A DNA stretch of 64,000 nucleotides, from the NCBI RefSeq assembly GCF_000614025.1, contig NZ_BAKF01000010.1, forward strand, positions 1 to 64,000. The letters are read 5' to 3'. Below the pieces are notes generated by a model. It ran no database searches, was not told where the DNA came from, and saw nothing but the letters and a program-made list of their open reading frames with translations. The position numbers and the translations under genes are program-made. Shown in pieces: positions 18,449 through 29,338 of this stretch (position 1 is the first letter of the stretch; each line of letters opens with the position of its first letter). Source of the stretch: Prevotella aurantiaca JCM 15754. GTDB taxonomy: Bacteria; Bacteroidota; Bacteroidia; Bacteroidales; Bacteroidaceae.

Positions 18449-19342
18449 TTACTGCACAGCTTTTGGTGCATTTGTTTCAGGTGCTTTCTCGATAGATAAC
18501 AACTCTATTGTGAATATCAAAGTAGAGAAAGGCTTGATGCTAGGGCTTGGTTGTTGTGCGCCATAACCAGCTTCATAAGGAATATAAACCTCCCACTTTG
18601 AACCAACAGGCATGTTCAACAATGCTTCGTTGAAGCCAGGAACAGCTTGTCCAATTTGCATGGTCATGTTATCGTTCTTGTCGAACTCTGTTCCATCAAT
18701 GGTCTTACCTACGTAGCTAATCTTTACTATTTGAGAAGCAGTAGGCTTTGCACCTGTTCCTGCCTTTATTTCTTTGTAGTAAACACCTTCTTTCAAAGCC
18801 TTCATACCTGGAGTCTTTGCTATCTTTGCCATGTAGGCATCGTTCTTTTTCTTTTCATTTCCGTACTTCTTTTCAGCAGCTTTAGCTTGAAGAGCCTGTG
18901 GTACTCTTTGTTCAATTTGGCGTGCTTTCTCTACGGTCATATTCTTATTGTCTCCCTTTGCGCTTGCTGCGAAGCCAGCGAGGAAGTTGCCTAATGAGAT
19001 AGACTGAGTAGAATCTTCACCGAAGATGCTCTTATTGATTTGGTTTTTAATAACCATGCTCATGTTCATACCGACACCGATACCAGCGTTGTAAGCTGCT
19101 TTCTTCTTATCGTCCATATTCATTGCGCCATCGTTCAAACCTTTAATGAATTCGTTAATGTAGGCTGTGTCGATGTTCATCTGCTGCAAGTATTGCTTAA
19201 CACCTTGACCTTGATCGACACCAAAAGCGTAGCTCAATGAGTCAATGTCAGATTTCATCTCTTCTTTTGGAGCCTGATTGCCGCATGCTGTAAACGATGC
19301 TGCGGCGATAGCCAATGCGGCTACAACTGTAAGTTTCTTCAT
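18449..19342 (-). CDS. FKBP-type peptidyl-prolyl isomerase, lipoprotein
   Basis: A 297-residue protein with a lipobox ASFTAC (Cys20), an FKBP_N domain (about 32-165) and a C-terminal FKBP domain (about 190-285) with VKISYVGKTIDGTEFDKND and WEVYIPYEAGYGAQQPSPSIKPFSTLIF. It is probably anchored in the envelope facing the periplasm. Its ATG is 45 bases after the stop of the third FKBP gene, so those two may share a transcript. Confidence 0.9.
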   Translation of the reverse strand: MKKLTVVAALAIAAASFTACGNQAPKEEMKSDIDSLSYAFGVDQGQGVKQYLQQMNIDTAYINEFIKGLNDGAMNMDDKKKAAYNAGIGVGMNMSMVIKNQINKSIFGEDSTQSISLGNFLAGFAASAKGDNKNMTVEKARQIEQRVPQALQAKAAEKKYGNEKKKNDAYMAKIAKTPGMKALKEGVYYKEIKAGTGAKPTASQIVKISYVGKTIDGTEFDKNDNMTMQIGQAVPGFNEALLNMPVGSKWEVYIPYEAGYGAQQPSPSIKPFSTLIFTIELLSIEKAPETNAPKAVQ

Positions 19343-19387
19343 TTTCTAATGTTTTATTTTATGTATTATTATTGTTAACGTACTTTT

Positions 19388-19993
19388 TTAGAGAACCTCA
19401 ATTAGCTCTACTACGAATATCAATGCTGCGTATGGAGGAATAGATGCGCCTGCTCCACGTTCTCCATAGCCAAGATTGTAAGGTATAAAGAAGCGATACT
19501 TCGCCCCTTCGCCCATGAGTTGCACGCCTTCTGTCCAACCAGCAATCACTTGATTAAGCCCAAATGTAGCAGGTTCACCGCGGTCGTACGAGCTATCGAA
19601 CTTGGTTCCGTCTACAAGAGTGCCTTCATAGTGACACTTTACCTTGCTTGTTGCGCCTGGTTTCTTGCCGTTTCCTTCTGTAATAACCTCATATTGAAGT
19701 CCTGAAGGTAATACAACGACGCCTTCTTTCTTTGCATTCTCTGCTAAGAAGTCCTCTCCTACAGCCTTAACCACCTTGCCTGCTTCTGCAGCAGTAGCCT
19801 CTTGCTTTGCTTGTTGCTCGGCAAAGAAGTTGTTAACAAGCGTTTGTGCTTCCTCATTGCTTACTTGTAACTTGTTGCCAGCTATTACATCTTTAATCGC
19901 TTGTGCGAAATCGTCGATGTTTAAGTTGCTTGCACCCATGCCACTGAGTTGTGTGCCGATGCCAATTCCCAAAGCGTAGCTTAATTTGTCCAT
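19388..19993 (-). CDS. FKBP-type peptidyl-prolyl isomerase without signal peptide
   Basis: A 201-residue protein starting directly with MDKLSYALGIGIGTQLSG, which is an FKBP_N domain, followed by a linker and an FKBP domain with VKCHYEGTLVDGTKFDSSYDRGEP and YNLGYGERGAGASIPPYAALIFVVEL. With no signal peptide it should be cytoplasmic. It is the first gene of the FKBP set, with a -7 box TATCTTTG at 20036-20029. Confidence 0.9.
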   Translation of the reverse strand: MDKLSYALGIGIGTQLSGMGASNLNIDDFAQAIKDVIAGNKLQVSNEEAQTLVNNFFAEQQAKQEATAAEAGKVVKAVGEDFLAENAKKEGVVVLPSGLQYEVITEGNGKKPGATSKVKCHYEGTLVDGTKFDSSYDRGEPATFGLNQVIAGWTEGVQLMGEGAKYRFFIPYNLGYGERGAGASIPPYAALIFVVELIEVL

Positions 19994-20028
19994 TGATTTT
20001 CTTTTCTTGTTTGTATATAAATAATGTG

Positions 20029-20036
20029 CAAAGATA
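20029..20036 (-). promoter_or_regulatory. Promoter -7 box of the cytoplasmic FKBP gene
   Basis: The minus strand reads TATCTTTG, 36 bases before the ATG at 19993. The -33 box is unclear. A plus-strand box TAAATTTG at 20080-20087 probably serves the divergent sirtuin gene. Confidence 0.55.
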
Positions 20037-20112
20037 CTATTTTTAGAATATAGTTTAGCATTTATCTAATTAAAATTACTAAATTTGTAGAATCAACAAG
20101 TAAAATAACGGT

Positions 20113-20805
20113 ATGAAAAGAATAGTGTTTCTAACGGGTGCTGGTATGTCGGTGGAAAGTGGTTTTAAGACTTTCCGTGGTAGCGATGGCTTGTGGGAGA
20201 ATCATCCAGTAGAGCAAGTGGCCACTCACGAGGCTTGGGAGAACAATCCAGAGTTTGTGAATAACTTCTACAATCAGTTGCGGAAGAAGCTCTTTACAGC
20301 GAAACCCAATGATGGGCATAAGCTGATAAAGACGTTGGAGGAAAGCTACGACGTAACCGTCATTACGCAAAATGTAGACGATTTGCATGAGATGGCAGGC
20401 TCAGCCAATGTTATTCACTTGCATGGAGAGTTGAAAAAGGCTTGCTCAAGTGCTGATGCTTACAACCCAAACTATATAAAAGAGCTGTCAGAAGACGCTC
20501 CTGACGTGCTACCAGGGGAGAAAGCAGCCGACGGAAGTCTGCTTCGTCCGTTCATAGTGTTCTTTGGTGAGAGCGTTCCAATGATAGAACCAGCTGCGAA
20601 AGCAGTTGCCGAAGCCGATATTTTTGTGATTGTTGGTACCTCGCTGAACGTCTATCCTGCTGCAGGATTGGTGCATTATGTGCGTCCCGGAGTACCTATT
20701 TTCTTGATAAACCCTAACGATGTGGAGTCAGGACATAATCCTAACATTACCATTATCCGCAAGGGAGCAAGCGAAGGAATGCGTGAACTCATTGAAAGAA
20801 TTTAA
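20113..20805 (+). CDS. Sirtuin (NAD-dependent protein deacylase), zinc cysteines missing
   Basis: A 230-residue Sir2-family protein: FLTGAGMSVESGFKTFRG (NAD binding), TQNVDDLHEMAG and the catalytic His in VIHLHGEL, then RPFIVFFGESVP and IVGTSLNVYPAAGLV. It should remove acyl groups from lysines using NAD. Most sirtuins carry four zinc-binding cysteines between the catalytic His and RPFIVFFGE; here only one Cys (KKACSS) occurs, so no such zinc site can form. This variant is, from memory, found in other Bacteroidetes. The start ATG at 20113 begins at the family N-terminus. Confidence 0.87.
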   Translation: MKRIVFLTGAGMSVESGFKTFRGSDGLWENHPVEQVATHEAWENNPEFVNNFYNQLRKKLFTAKPNDGHKLIKTLEESYDVTVITQNVDDLHEMAGSANVIHLHGELKKACSSADAYNPNYIKELSEDAPDVLPGEKAADGSLLRPFIVFFGESVPMIEPAAKAVAEADIFVIVGTSLNVYPAAGLVHYVRPGVPIFLINPNDVESGHNPNITIIRKGASEGMRELIERI

Positions 20806-20834
20806 ATATAACCCTATAATAAATTAAATAATAG

Positions 20835-21452
20835 ATGATGAAAAAATTGATATTAGCACTTATCTGTGTGCTTTTAGCTGTTCCAACTATGGCGCAGAAG
20901 AACATTTATAACTTTAAAGTGAAGGCTGCTAACGAGCGTATGGTGAAGCTAAAAGACTATAAAGGCAAGGTATTGCTTATTGTTAATACGGCAACACAGT
21001 GCGGTTTCACTCCTCAATACGAGGCTTTGCAGAAACTTTACGATACTTATAAGGCGCAAGGACTCGTTGTTCTTGACTTTCCATGCAACCAATTCGGTGG
21101 CCAAGCGCCTGGTTCTCTCAGCGAGATTAAGGCTTTTTGCACGGGAAACTACGGCGTTACTTTCCCTCAGTTCGATAAAATAGAGGTAAATGGCAAGAAC
21201 GAACAGCCTCTTTACAGCTATTTAAAGGCGCAACAAGGCTTTAAAGGATTCGATACGAATAGTCAGATTGGAAAGTATTTGGACGAAAAGTTCAGCAAGC
21301 AAGACCCTAATTATGCGAAAGATCCAAGCATTAAATGGAACTTTACGAAGTTCTTAATCGACCGCGAAGGCCATGTTGTAGATCGTTTTGAGCCTACTGC
21401 TGACATGAAAGATGTTGAGGCTGGTATTCGTGCCGTGCTGAAATTGAAATAA
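20835..21452 (+). CDS. Glutathione peroxidase family protein, exported
   Basis: A 205-residue protein with a signal peptide (MMKKLILALICVLLAVPTMAQ) and a GPx fold: catalytic Cys in NTATQCGFTPQY, then the family motifs LDFPCNQFGGQAPG and WNFTKFLIDREG. It has Cys rather than selenocysteine, and such enzymes usually use thioredoxin as donor; its role would be to reduce peroxides in the periplasm. It starts 29 bases after the sirtuin gene and is probably cotranscribed. The ATG at 20838 is an equally possible start. Confidence 0.9.
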   Translation: MMKKLILALICVLLAVPTMAQKNIYNFKVKAANERMVKLKDYKGKVLLIVNTATQCGFTPQYEALQKLYDTYKAQGLVVLDFPCNQFGGQAPGSLSEIKAFCTGNYGVTFPQFDKIEVNGKNEQPLYSYLKAQQGFKGFDTNSQIGKYLDEKFSKQDPNYAKDPSIKWNFTKFLIDREGHVVDRFEPTADMKDVEAGIRAVLKLK

Positions 21453-21577
21453 AGAAAATACGGAAAAAGTCAACACTACTACCTTTTTATGAATGGTGTT
21501 CAACCATTATTATGGAACCATCATACTTCTTCTTTTTGTAAATAAAAGCGCAAGTAAAAACTGGTAGTTGCTGTTTG

Positions 21578-21725
21578 ACATTACAAAAGCGCCTGTTTTG
21601 CATTGCAAAACAGGCGCTTTTGTCTTGTAATATAGGCTCTTTTACGACGCAAAACAATGGGTGTTGTAACGCATTGATGGAAAGACGTTTACACTATAGC
21701 AATGATCTTAAAAAATCTTTACACT
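21578..21725 (-). repeat. Dispersed 145-bp palindromic intergenic element, copy B
   Basis: The first half is a near-perfect palindrome, AAAAGCGCCTGTTTTGC and its complement around 21585-21622. AAAACAATGGGTGTTGTAA follows, and the copy ends near AAAAAATCTTTACAC. It has the same orientation as copy A. It occupies most of the 344-base gap between the peroxidase and LysR genes, where nothing else is seen. Confidence 0.8.
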
Positions 21726-21796
21726 ATTCTTGTGATTTCTTTCGCCTGTAAAGGCGGTGAAATAAGCGTAATGAGACCTTGATTGCAGCATACTTT

Positions 21797-22705
21797 TTAA
21801 AGTAGACGGGATATAGACGAATACTTCATAATACTGCGCGACTGACTTAACAAGCGGCAGAACTCTCGCGCAGAGTTCTTAATATAAGCATTCTTCAGCA
21901 TGTGAATGCAGCCTTCCATATCGTCGTTGTGCATTTCGAGCGGTATTCCCACAAGCCCTTCTTCGTTGTGTATGGTGGCTTCGGCAAGCACTGTTACGAG
22001 TTTGCTTTGGCGTACCAACTTCAGCAGAATGTTGATGTCGTTTATCTCTAAACGTGTTTTTATGTTATTTGCCGACGATTCTATCATATCGTCGAATGCG
22101 TTTCGAGCCTGCAAACCGCACGCAGGCATAGCTATCTGGCAGGCTTTCAAGTCTTCGAGTGATATGCTTTTGCGTTTGGCAAATGGGTGGGTGGAACTCA
22201 TTACGGCTACAAGGTTATTGTTGAACAATAGGTAGCTTTCTACCCTTTCGTTCTTTTCAGTAGGTTTGAATGCCAAAACAAAGTCTACTTCGTGGCGTTG
22301 CAGCATATCCATAAGTTCTGCCATTGTTTTGTAAATGATGTTAAGGTGGACATCGGGATAGCGTTCCATAAACTCAAGCACGGTTTCGGTGAGCAGCGGA
22401 CTGAAAGTAAACGTAACCCCAATGTTGAGTTCGCCTGTCAGCAAACTCTTCAAATCGGCCATTTTTTGCTGGCATATATCAGCATCTACAACCACCTTCT
22501 GTGCATATCTTACAAGTTTCTGCCCTGCTTCGGTAAGCGTAACTTCGTGGCTGTTGCGTTCAAAGAGCGTGGTGTCGAGTTCTGTTTCGAGTTGTTTTAT
22601 TTGTTGCGACAGCGTGCTTTGCGTTACGAATAGTGCCTTTGAAGCCTCCGAGAAGTTCAAAAGTTCTGCTACCTTTAAGAAGTATCGTAGTTGTCTTAGC
22701 TCCAT
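21797..22705 (-). CDS. LysR-family transcriptional regulator
   Basis: A 302-residue regulator with an N-terminal winged HTH (MELRQLRYFLKVAELLNFSEASKALFVTQSTLSQQIKQLE, about residues 1-60) and a two-lobed substrate-binding domain (about 90-295). The N-terminus resembles the CynR/CatM group. The domain contains a Cys in MPACGLQ at a place where OxyR has its redox loop, but a second redox Cys is not obvious. The target may be the threonine/serine exporter genes just upstream on the same strand; that is inference. Confidence 0.88.
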   Translation of the reverse strand: MELRQLRYFLKVAELLNFSEASKALFVTQSTLSQQIKQLETELDTTLFERNSHEVTLTEAGQKLVRYAQKVVVDADICQQKMADLKSLLTGELNIGVTFTFSPLLTETVLEFMERYPDVHLNIIYKTMAELMDMLQRHEVDFVLAFKPTEKNERVESYLLFNNNLVAVMSSTHPFAKRKSISLEDLKACQIAMPACGLQARNAFDDMIESSANNIKTRLEINDINILLKLVRQSKLVTVLAEATIHNEEGLVGIPLEMHNDDMEGCIHMLKNAYIKNSAREFCRLLSQSRSIMKYSSISRLL

Positions 22706-22721
22706 TATCCTTTGATTTTTG

Positions 22722-23218
22722 TTAATTCGTGTACCTTGTTACCTTATAGGAAATCTTGTTTAAAATAAAGATAGGCATAGTTGCACCCAATACCATTCCT
22801 AATATATCGAAGACACAAGTGAAGCCGTTCGATGTGCAAAGATACAAATAATGTTCGAATAAATCTTCATTTTCGGTAGACAAACACATCACCAAGCTTC
22901 CACAGTGCGGTAGGCATACATTCCCGGAATCATAGGCAGAAGCGAAGGAAACGAGAATGTTTCGGGCGGACACTTCGCCTTCCGTGCCATGAACACCGTC
23001 ATAAAACCGATGGCTAACGCTGCTATGAAGCTGGCAGCAATAAGTCCGAAGTGGTGATAGTCGTTGTTCATAAGAATGAAACGAATGGCATGGCCTACGG
23101 CAGATATGATGAAACAATATTTATAGGCATTTTTCGGAGGGTTGCTGATGCTGGCAAAGCCAATGCCTGCCAAGCCACCGAAAAACGCATCTTGCAGTAT
23201 TGAAAAGAGAAAATCCAT
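22722..23218 (-). pseudogene. ThrE-type exporter, C-terminal half protein, frameshifted
   Basis: The frame from the ATG at 23218 reads 109 residues of membrane protein ending ...MYAYRTVEAW and stops at 22889. The following sequence continues in another frame as LVMCLSTENEDLFEHYLYL...GATMPIFILNKISYKVTR to a stop at 22722. Adding one T to the CTTGG at forward 22892-22896 restores TVEALVMCLS. The whole gene would encode about 165 residues with four or five membrane helices, matching the ThrE_2 (DUF3815-type) half of two-component threonine/serine exporters. It pairs with the gene at 23228-24013, 9 bases upstream. Confidence 0.8.
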
Positions 23219-23227
23219 AATTAAGGG

Positions 23228-24013
23228 CTACGATATTAATTGAAGATTCATAAGAAGTATGCCTACTGACAAACCTACCGACAAGCAGAATGTGAGTATA
23301 ATGGCGTCCATAAAGCGGCTGAAAGACACAAGGTATTCGCCTGCCATCAGGTCGCTGATGCTGTTAATGTAGGGTATGCCTGGAATAAGGTACAACACAC
23401 ACGTTCCAAGTGCAACTTCAGGCTTGTTTCCTAAGCCGAAAATATAGCCTGAGGTGGCAATTACAGAGGAGAAGAAAGCGCAAATCAGGAAAACAAACTT
23501 TACGTTCACACCGTCTTCGAGCAATACCTGTTTCAGTCGGAAGCCCACAAAGGTGGCAACAAAGACAATTGCCATAGCCATGAAATCACCACCGAAGATG
23601 CGACAAAACGAAAGGTTGGCAAGCGAAGTCAGCAGCAGTACCAGCCATTTGTTGGTGAAAGGTGCTGTGCTAACCTCTTTAAGAACCTTGTTTGCTTCGT
23701 CTAAATCCACCAATCCATCGGATATGCGCCAGCTCAATTGGCTTAAATGCGTGTTCTTGTAGAAGCTGATGCCCGTATGGGGCGTTCTTCTTATCACCAC
23801 TGAGGATTGGTCTGTGGAGGGGTCGAACACCATAAGCTGCACGCTGCCAGGCATAATCAGAAGTTGGCAATTTATGTTCCACTTCTTGGCAATGCGTTCT
23901 ACATTTTTCTTTATGCGTGTGCAAGTAGCACCACAACCATAAAGCCAGGCTGCATATTCAGCAATGAAATTGCTTGTTTCATTGACAAGAAAGGAGGGGG
24001 TGCTATGCTTCAT
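23228..24013 (-). CDS. ThrE-type threonine/serine exporter, N-terminal half protein
   Basis: About 261 residues from the ATG at 24013; in-frame ATGs at 24028 and 24037 are alternatives. The soluble N-terminus has the ThrE motif YAAWLYGCGATCTRIKKNVERIA, followed by about five membrane helices and YLIPGIPYINSISDLMAGEYL. The family exports threonine and serine; in many bacteria it is made as two proteins, as here. The start overlaps the end of the 53-codon upstream gene, indicating translational coupling. Confidence 0.85.
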   Translation of the reverse strand: MKHSTPSFLVNETSNFIAEYAAWLYGCGATCTRIKKNVERIAKKWNINCQLLIMPGSVQLMVFDPSTDQSSVVIRRTPHTGISFYKNTHLSQLSWRISDGLVDLDEANKVLKEVSTAPFTNKWLVLLLTSLANLSFCRIFGGDFMAMAIVFVATFVGFRLKQVLLEDGVNVKFVFLICAFFSSVIATSGYIFGLGNKPEVALGTCVLYLIPGIPYINSISDLMAGEYLVSFSRFMDAIILTFCLSVGLSVGILLMNLQLIS

Positions 24014-24164
24014 CTTCGCTCCAATCATACAAATCAAACTCGTCGGCTACTTCAAATATCTTTCCGTTGCCGTTTGTGAGGCGGGCAGTGATGGCTACAC
24101 GCAATACGAAACCTACTAAAAGTAACAGCATTACTAAACTCCAGATAATAATTTGACTATTCAT
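24003..24164 (-). CDS. Small single-span membrane protein, 53 residues
   Basis: Read on the minus strand from the ATG at 24164: one hydrophobic helix (IIIWSLVMLLLLVGFVL, residues about 5-21), then RVAITARLTNGNGKIFEVADEFDLYDW and an acidic end, SEDEA. The stop TAG at 24003 overlaps the start of the ThrE gene. A -7 box TACCTTTG lies at 24213-24206. The promoter, the position and the overlap support a real gene. I do not recognise the family. It may help membrane insertion or assembly of the exporter; that is inference. Confidence 0.65.
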   Translation of the reverse strand: MNSQIIIWSLVMLLLLVGFVLRVAITARLTNGNGKIFEVADEFDLYDWSEDEA

Positions 24165-24511
24165 AATTCTTTGATTTTAAGTTTGCTTATTTCTTTTTTA
24201 CGATGCAAAGGTAGGCGCATTTCTGCACCCTTACAAGCATTGGTAATGGGTTGTTTCGATAATGGTTATCGTAATATTGCGATAGAGAACTGTTGGAAAT
24301 TAGCCAAAACTGCGATGACAATAGATTTAAATCAAGGAGATGTGTGTTTTTCGTGGTGGTACTGTCTGTTGTTTCCGTCTTTTAAGAATAACAGCATTCA
24401 TATTTTTAGAATGAAGGCATATATTTTTCGGTGTTTCGTTATGCTGTTATTCCGATGTTTCGATAGATTGTTTAAAGTTTTGGAGTTAGGCGATTGTACT
24501 TTCTTTATACA
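24165..24511. other. Gene-free stretch of 347 bases
   Basis: It holds the -7 box TACCTTTG (minus strand, 24213-24206) for the small membrane protein operon. The remainder is AT-rich with no convincing gene or RNA. A plus-strand open frame here lacks any family resemblance and runs antisense into the thiamine gene. Confidence 0.5.
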
Positions 24512-25105
24512 TTATGTGTGGCAAATTTCGATGATTTTGCGCACGTACTGTTCAAAGTTCTTGTCTGCTGTTCTGCTCCAAATATCGCCCAAAAGTGCAA
24601 CGCCACCAAAGCCGTAATGTTTTACCTTGTCGATGTTGGCTGCCGTAATACCGCCTAAGGCAAATACTTTTTGGTCGATAACACCTTGCATTTTCGCTTC
24701 GGAAAGGGTTTTCGGCGTGAATGCAGAGGCGTATCCCTGTTTTGAAATGCTATTGAAAACAGGGCTGAGAAAAACATAGTCGCATTTTGTTTTGTAGACT
24801 TTTACTTCGTTTAATGAGTGGCACGACTGCGAAATGGCTCCCTTATGGTTTGGTGGCAATACGCTGTTTCTGTGGTTCAAATGTAGTCCGTGCGGTGTGA
24901 AATGGGCAGCTAAATCGAAGTGGTCGTGCAGTACAAGGTGGTTATGATAGGCTGTGGGAATGGCTTCGACGAGCTTTCGCAACTCGTCGGCACTGCTTTT
25001 GGGTTTCCGAAGGTGCACAAGGTCTACACCCCAACGTAGCAGTTGCACAATGGTAGTTGCCTCGTTGTCGGTAAATTGTGGCTCGGTAATTACGATAAAA
25101 TGCAT
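24512..25105 (-). CDS. TenI-like thiamine phosphate synthase family protein
   Basis: A 197-residue (beta/alpha)8 protein of the ThiE/TenI family: LVHLRKPKSSADELRKLVEAI, HNHLVLHDHFDLAAHF, CDYVFLSPVFNSISKQGY and VFALGGITAANIDKV. A separate ThiE is encoded at 27570-28183, so this copy is probably TenI-like, perhaps a thiazole tautomerase, though it could also couple thiazole and pyrimidine. It is the last gene of the thiamine operon, 74 bases after the thi4 gene. Confidence 0.8.
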   Translation of the reverse strand: MHFIVITEPQFTDNEATTIVQLLRWGVDLVHLRKPKSSADELRKLVEAIPTAYHNHLVLHDHFDLAAHFTPHGLHLNHRNSVLPPNHKGAISQSCHSLNEVKVYKTKCDYVFLSPVFNSISKQGYASAFTPKTLSEAKMQGVIDQKVFALGGITAANIDKVKHYGFGGVALLGDIWSRTADKNFEQYVRKIIEICHT

Positions 25106-25179
25106 CTCTTTTACTTTCGTCTATATATAATAATAGGTGGCAATCGTTGCTATCGTGCAACCATTGCCACCCATTGATA

Positions 25180-25953
25180 TTACTGTTTCAAACGTTCGAT
25201 GATAGCGTCAGCTACCTTTTTCCCAGAAAGAAGCATGCCGCCAAAGATTGGCCCCATGCGAGGTGTACCACCAACTGCCGACGATGCCATACCGCAAACA
25301 TACAAACCTGGATATATTTCCTTTGTTCCTTCCACCACTTGGCGTTCGCCTTCAGCCACGTCTAACGAGCGTTCGCCAATCACATCGCCCGTTGCCGTGT
25401 TGAGTTTAATGCCGTTTTTGCGTGCAACCACTTGACACATCTCGCTGTCATGGCCTGTTCCGTCAATCACAAACTTAGCCATGATGTTCAAAGGGTCTAC
25501 ATGTAAGCCTTCGCGAAGTACGGGTGTCCAGTTCACAACAACTCCGCTTACAATGTTATTCTTAAAAACAACGTCTTCAACAGAGTAACAATTAAAGATT
25601 GTTGCACCTGCATGTGTTGCCTTATAGAGTAGGGCAGAGGTGCTTTCAACAGAGTCCGCAGTGTACAAACCATCTTCGTAAGGCTCGTAATTGATATCGA
25701 AATCTTTAATGATATGTAAGGCTTCTTGCTGTATAACCAGCTGGTTGAACATCATAGCACCGCCCCACATACCGCCGCCTGGCGATAGTTTGCGGTCGAA
25801 GAGTGCCACTTTCAGACCTGCTTTTGCCATATAGTAGGCTGCTGCAATGCCTGAAGGACCTCCACCAACAATGGCTACATCGAGTTCGAGGCACTTTTCC
25901 ATCTTAGCAAAATAGGTGCTGATAATTCCTTTTGATACTTTTTTCTCAATCAT
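25180..25953 (-). CDS. thi4: Thi4-type sulfide-dependent thiazole synthase
   Basis: A 257-residue FAD/NAD-binding-fold protein with VAIVGGGPSGIAAAYYMAKAG and the conserved LSPGGGMWGGAMMFNQLV. It makes the ADP-thiazole precursor of thiamine from NAD and glycine. Eukaryotic Thi4 gives up sulfur from its own Cys (yeast Cys205); here the equivalent position appears to be His151 (GLHVDPL), as in archaeal and anaerobic bacterial enzymes that use free sulfide. C-terminal GGTPRMGPIFGGMLLSGKK is typical. It replaces the ThiG/H/S route, since none of those genes is in this window. It sits 32 bases after thiC. Confidence 0.88.
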   Translation of the reverse strand: MIEKKVSKGIISTYFAKMEKCLELDVAIVGGGPSGIAAAYYMAKAGLKVALFDRKLSPGGGMWGGAMMFNQLVIQQEALHIIKDFDINYEPYEDGLYTADSVESTSALLYKATHAGATIFNCYSVEDVVFKNNIVSGVVVNWTPVLREGLHVDPLNIMAKFVIDGTGHDSEMCQVVARKNGIKLNTATGDVIGERSLDVAEGERQVVEGTKEIYPGLYVCGMASSAVGGTPRMGPIFGGMLLSGKKVADAIIERLKQ

Positions 25954-25985
25954 AATATTATTGTTTTAAGTGATTTTTATTTTGT

Positions 25986-28179
<2,194 letters not shown>

Positions 28180-28183
<4 letters not shown>

Positions 28184-29001
28184 CGTTTTATTAGTTTTTC
28201 AGGACAAAAAAAATGATTTACCGCTCCATGTCCACTGCCAATGCGCACGTTTGATCCCTCTTTTATGGCTAGCGATACATAGTTTTTAGCCATAGCAACA
28301 GCTTCTTCGACCCTTAAACCACGAGCTAAGAAAGCCGTAATTGCCGATGAGAGCGTACAACCAGTGCCGTGTGTGTTAAGCGAATCAATAGTTTCGGTTT
28401 CAAAGATTAGTGGTTTGTTGTTGTCGGTAAAATAGAGTCGGTCTGCCATTGTACCGCCTTTGATGTGTCCACCTTTTATTATTAGCGCCTTACACCCTAG
28501 TTCTAAGATTCGTATAGCCGCACAATCAATATCAAATATCGTTTCAATTGCGCATCGAGCTAAAACTTCTGCTTCGGGAATGTTGGGTGTTAGTAGAGTT
28601 GCCATAGGTAAAAGCTGTTGGCAGAAGGTGTCTATGGCTTCCTTTTCCATAAGTTTATGGCCTGAAGTGGAAATCATTACGGGGTCTATAACGAGCGGAA
28701 TATCACTATATTCAGCCAATACTTGTGCGATAGTTTTGATATTTTCGGTACATCCCACCATACCTATTTTAATAGCATCGGGGCGCAAATCGGTCAGAAC
28801 GGCATGCAGTTGAGCCTCTACAACCGCAGCTTCAATGTTCTGAACGCAGAACACTTGCTTCGTATTTTGTGCAGTAACAGCCGTAATAACCGAAGAAGCG
28901 TAACACCCTAAAGCCGACATTGTTTTAATATCTGCCTGTATTCCTGCCCCTCCTCCGCTATCGGAGCCTGCTATTGTAAGAGTTTTTACATAGTGCATCA
29001 T
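28180..29001 (-). CDS. thiD: Hydroxymethylpyrimidine/phosphomethylpyrimidine kinase
   Basis: A 273-residue ribokinase-like enzyme that phosphorylates HMP and HMP-P for thiamine synthesis. It has TIAGSDSGGGAGIQADIKTMSALG, IDPVMISTSGHKLM, LLTPNIPEAEVL and the catalytic HGTGCTLSS with Cys215. These residues serve as a reference for the degenerate ThiD-like domain at 59836. It is the first gene of the operon, with the TPP riboswitch in its leader; its stop codon overlaps the thiE start. Confidence 0.93.
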
Positions 29002-29099
29002 AAGCTATCAAAGTAACAAATGGTACTTTTCGGAACAACCAAAGTATAGGGGGATACACTAATTAAGGACAGATAAACGCAAATGTTTGTATATTCGCA

Positions 29100-29176
29100 C
29101 TTCCTACGGCAGCATTACCTGCATCAGGTTATACGGGTATAATCTCAGCTCACTCAATGGAGTGGCACCCCCTTTT
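29100..29176 (-). ncRNA. TPP riboswitch of the thiamine operon
   Basis: The minus strand carries the THI-box elements in order: GGGGGTGCC, GCTGAGATTATACCCGTATA, ACCTGATGCAGGTAATGC and CGTAGGAAGT. This aptamer binds thiamine pyrophosphate and lies between the promoter and thiD, so all five genes should be repressed by TPP. An extra hairpin, TTTCGGATAGTCCGAAA, sits directly 5' of the aptamer (29193-29177). Confidence 0.95.
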
Positions 29177-29203
29177 CGGACTATCCGAAAGTCTATCTGC
29201 TTG

Positions 29204-29234
29204 CAAAGGTACGATAATGTTCGACAATCCCAAA
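29204..29234 (-). promoter_or_regulatory. Promoter of the thiamine operon
   Basis: TTTG at 29234-29231, 19 bp, then TACCTTTG at 29211-29204 on the minus strand. The transcript would start about 20 bases before the aptamer. Confidence 0.8.
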
Positions 29235-29303
29235 ATATAAGATAAAGTTTTTTGGGTCAATAATTTTTCTTTTGTTTTTCATTTTGGTTTGCTAAAAATT
29301 ACG

Positions 29304-29311
29304 TACATTTG
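29304..29311 (+). promoter_or_regulatory. Promoter -7 box of the cysteine desulfidase gene
   Basis: TACATTTG, 27 bases before the ATG at 29339; a TTTG lies 17 bp upstream at 29283-29286. Confidence 0.6.
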
Positions 29312-29338
29312 CATCCAAACAACTAAATTTAAATAGAA

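Noticed and set aside
24153..24617. Plus-strand open frame of 154 codons
   Set aside because: It overlaps the thiamine gene antisense and has biased hydrophobic composition with no known family.
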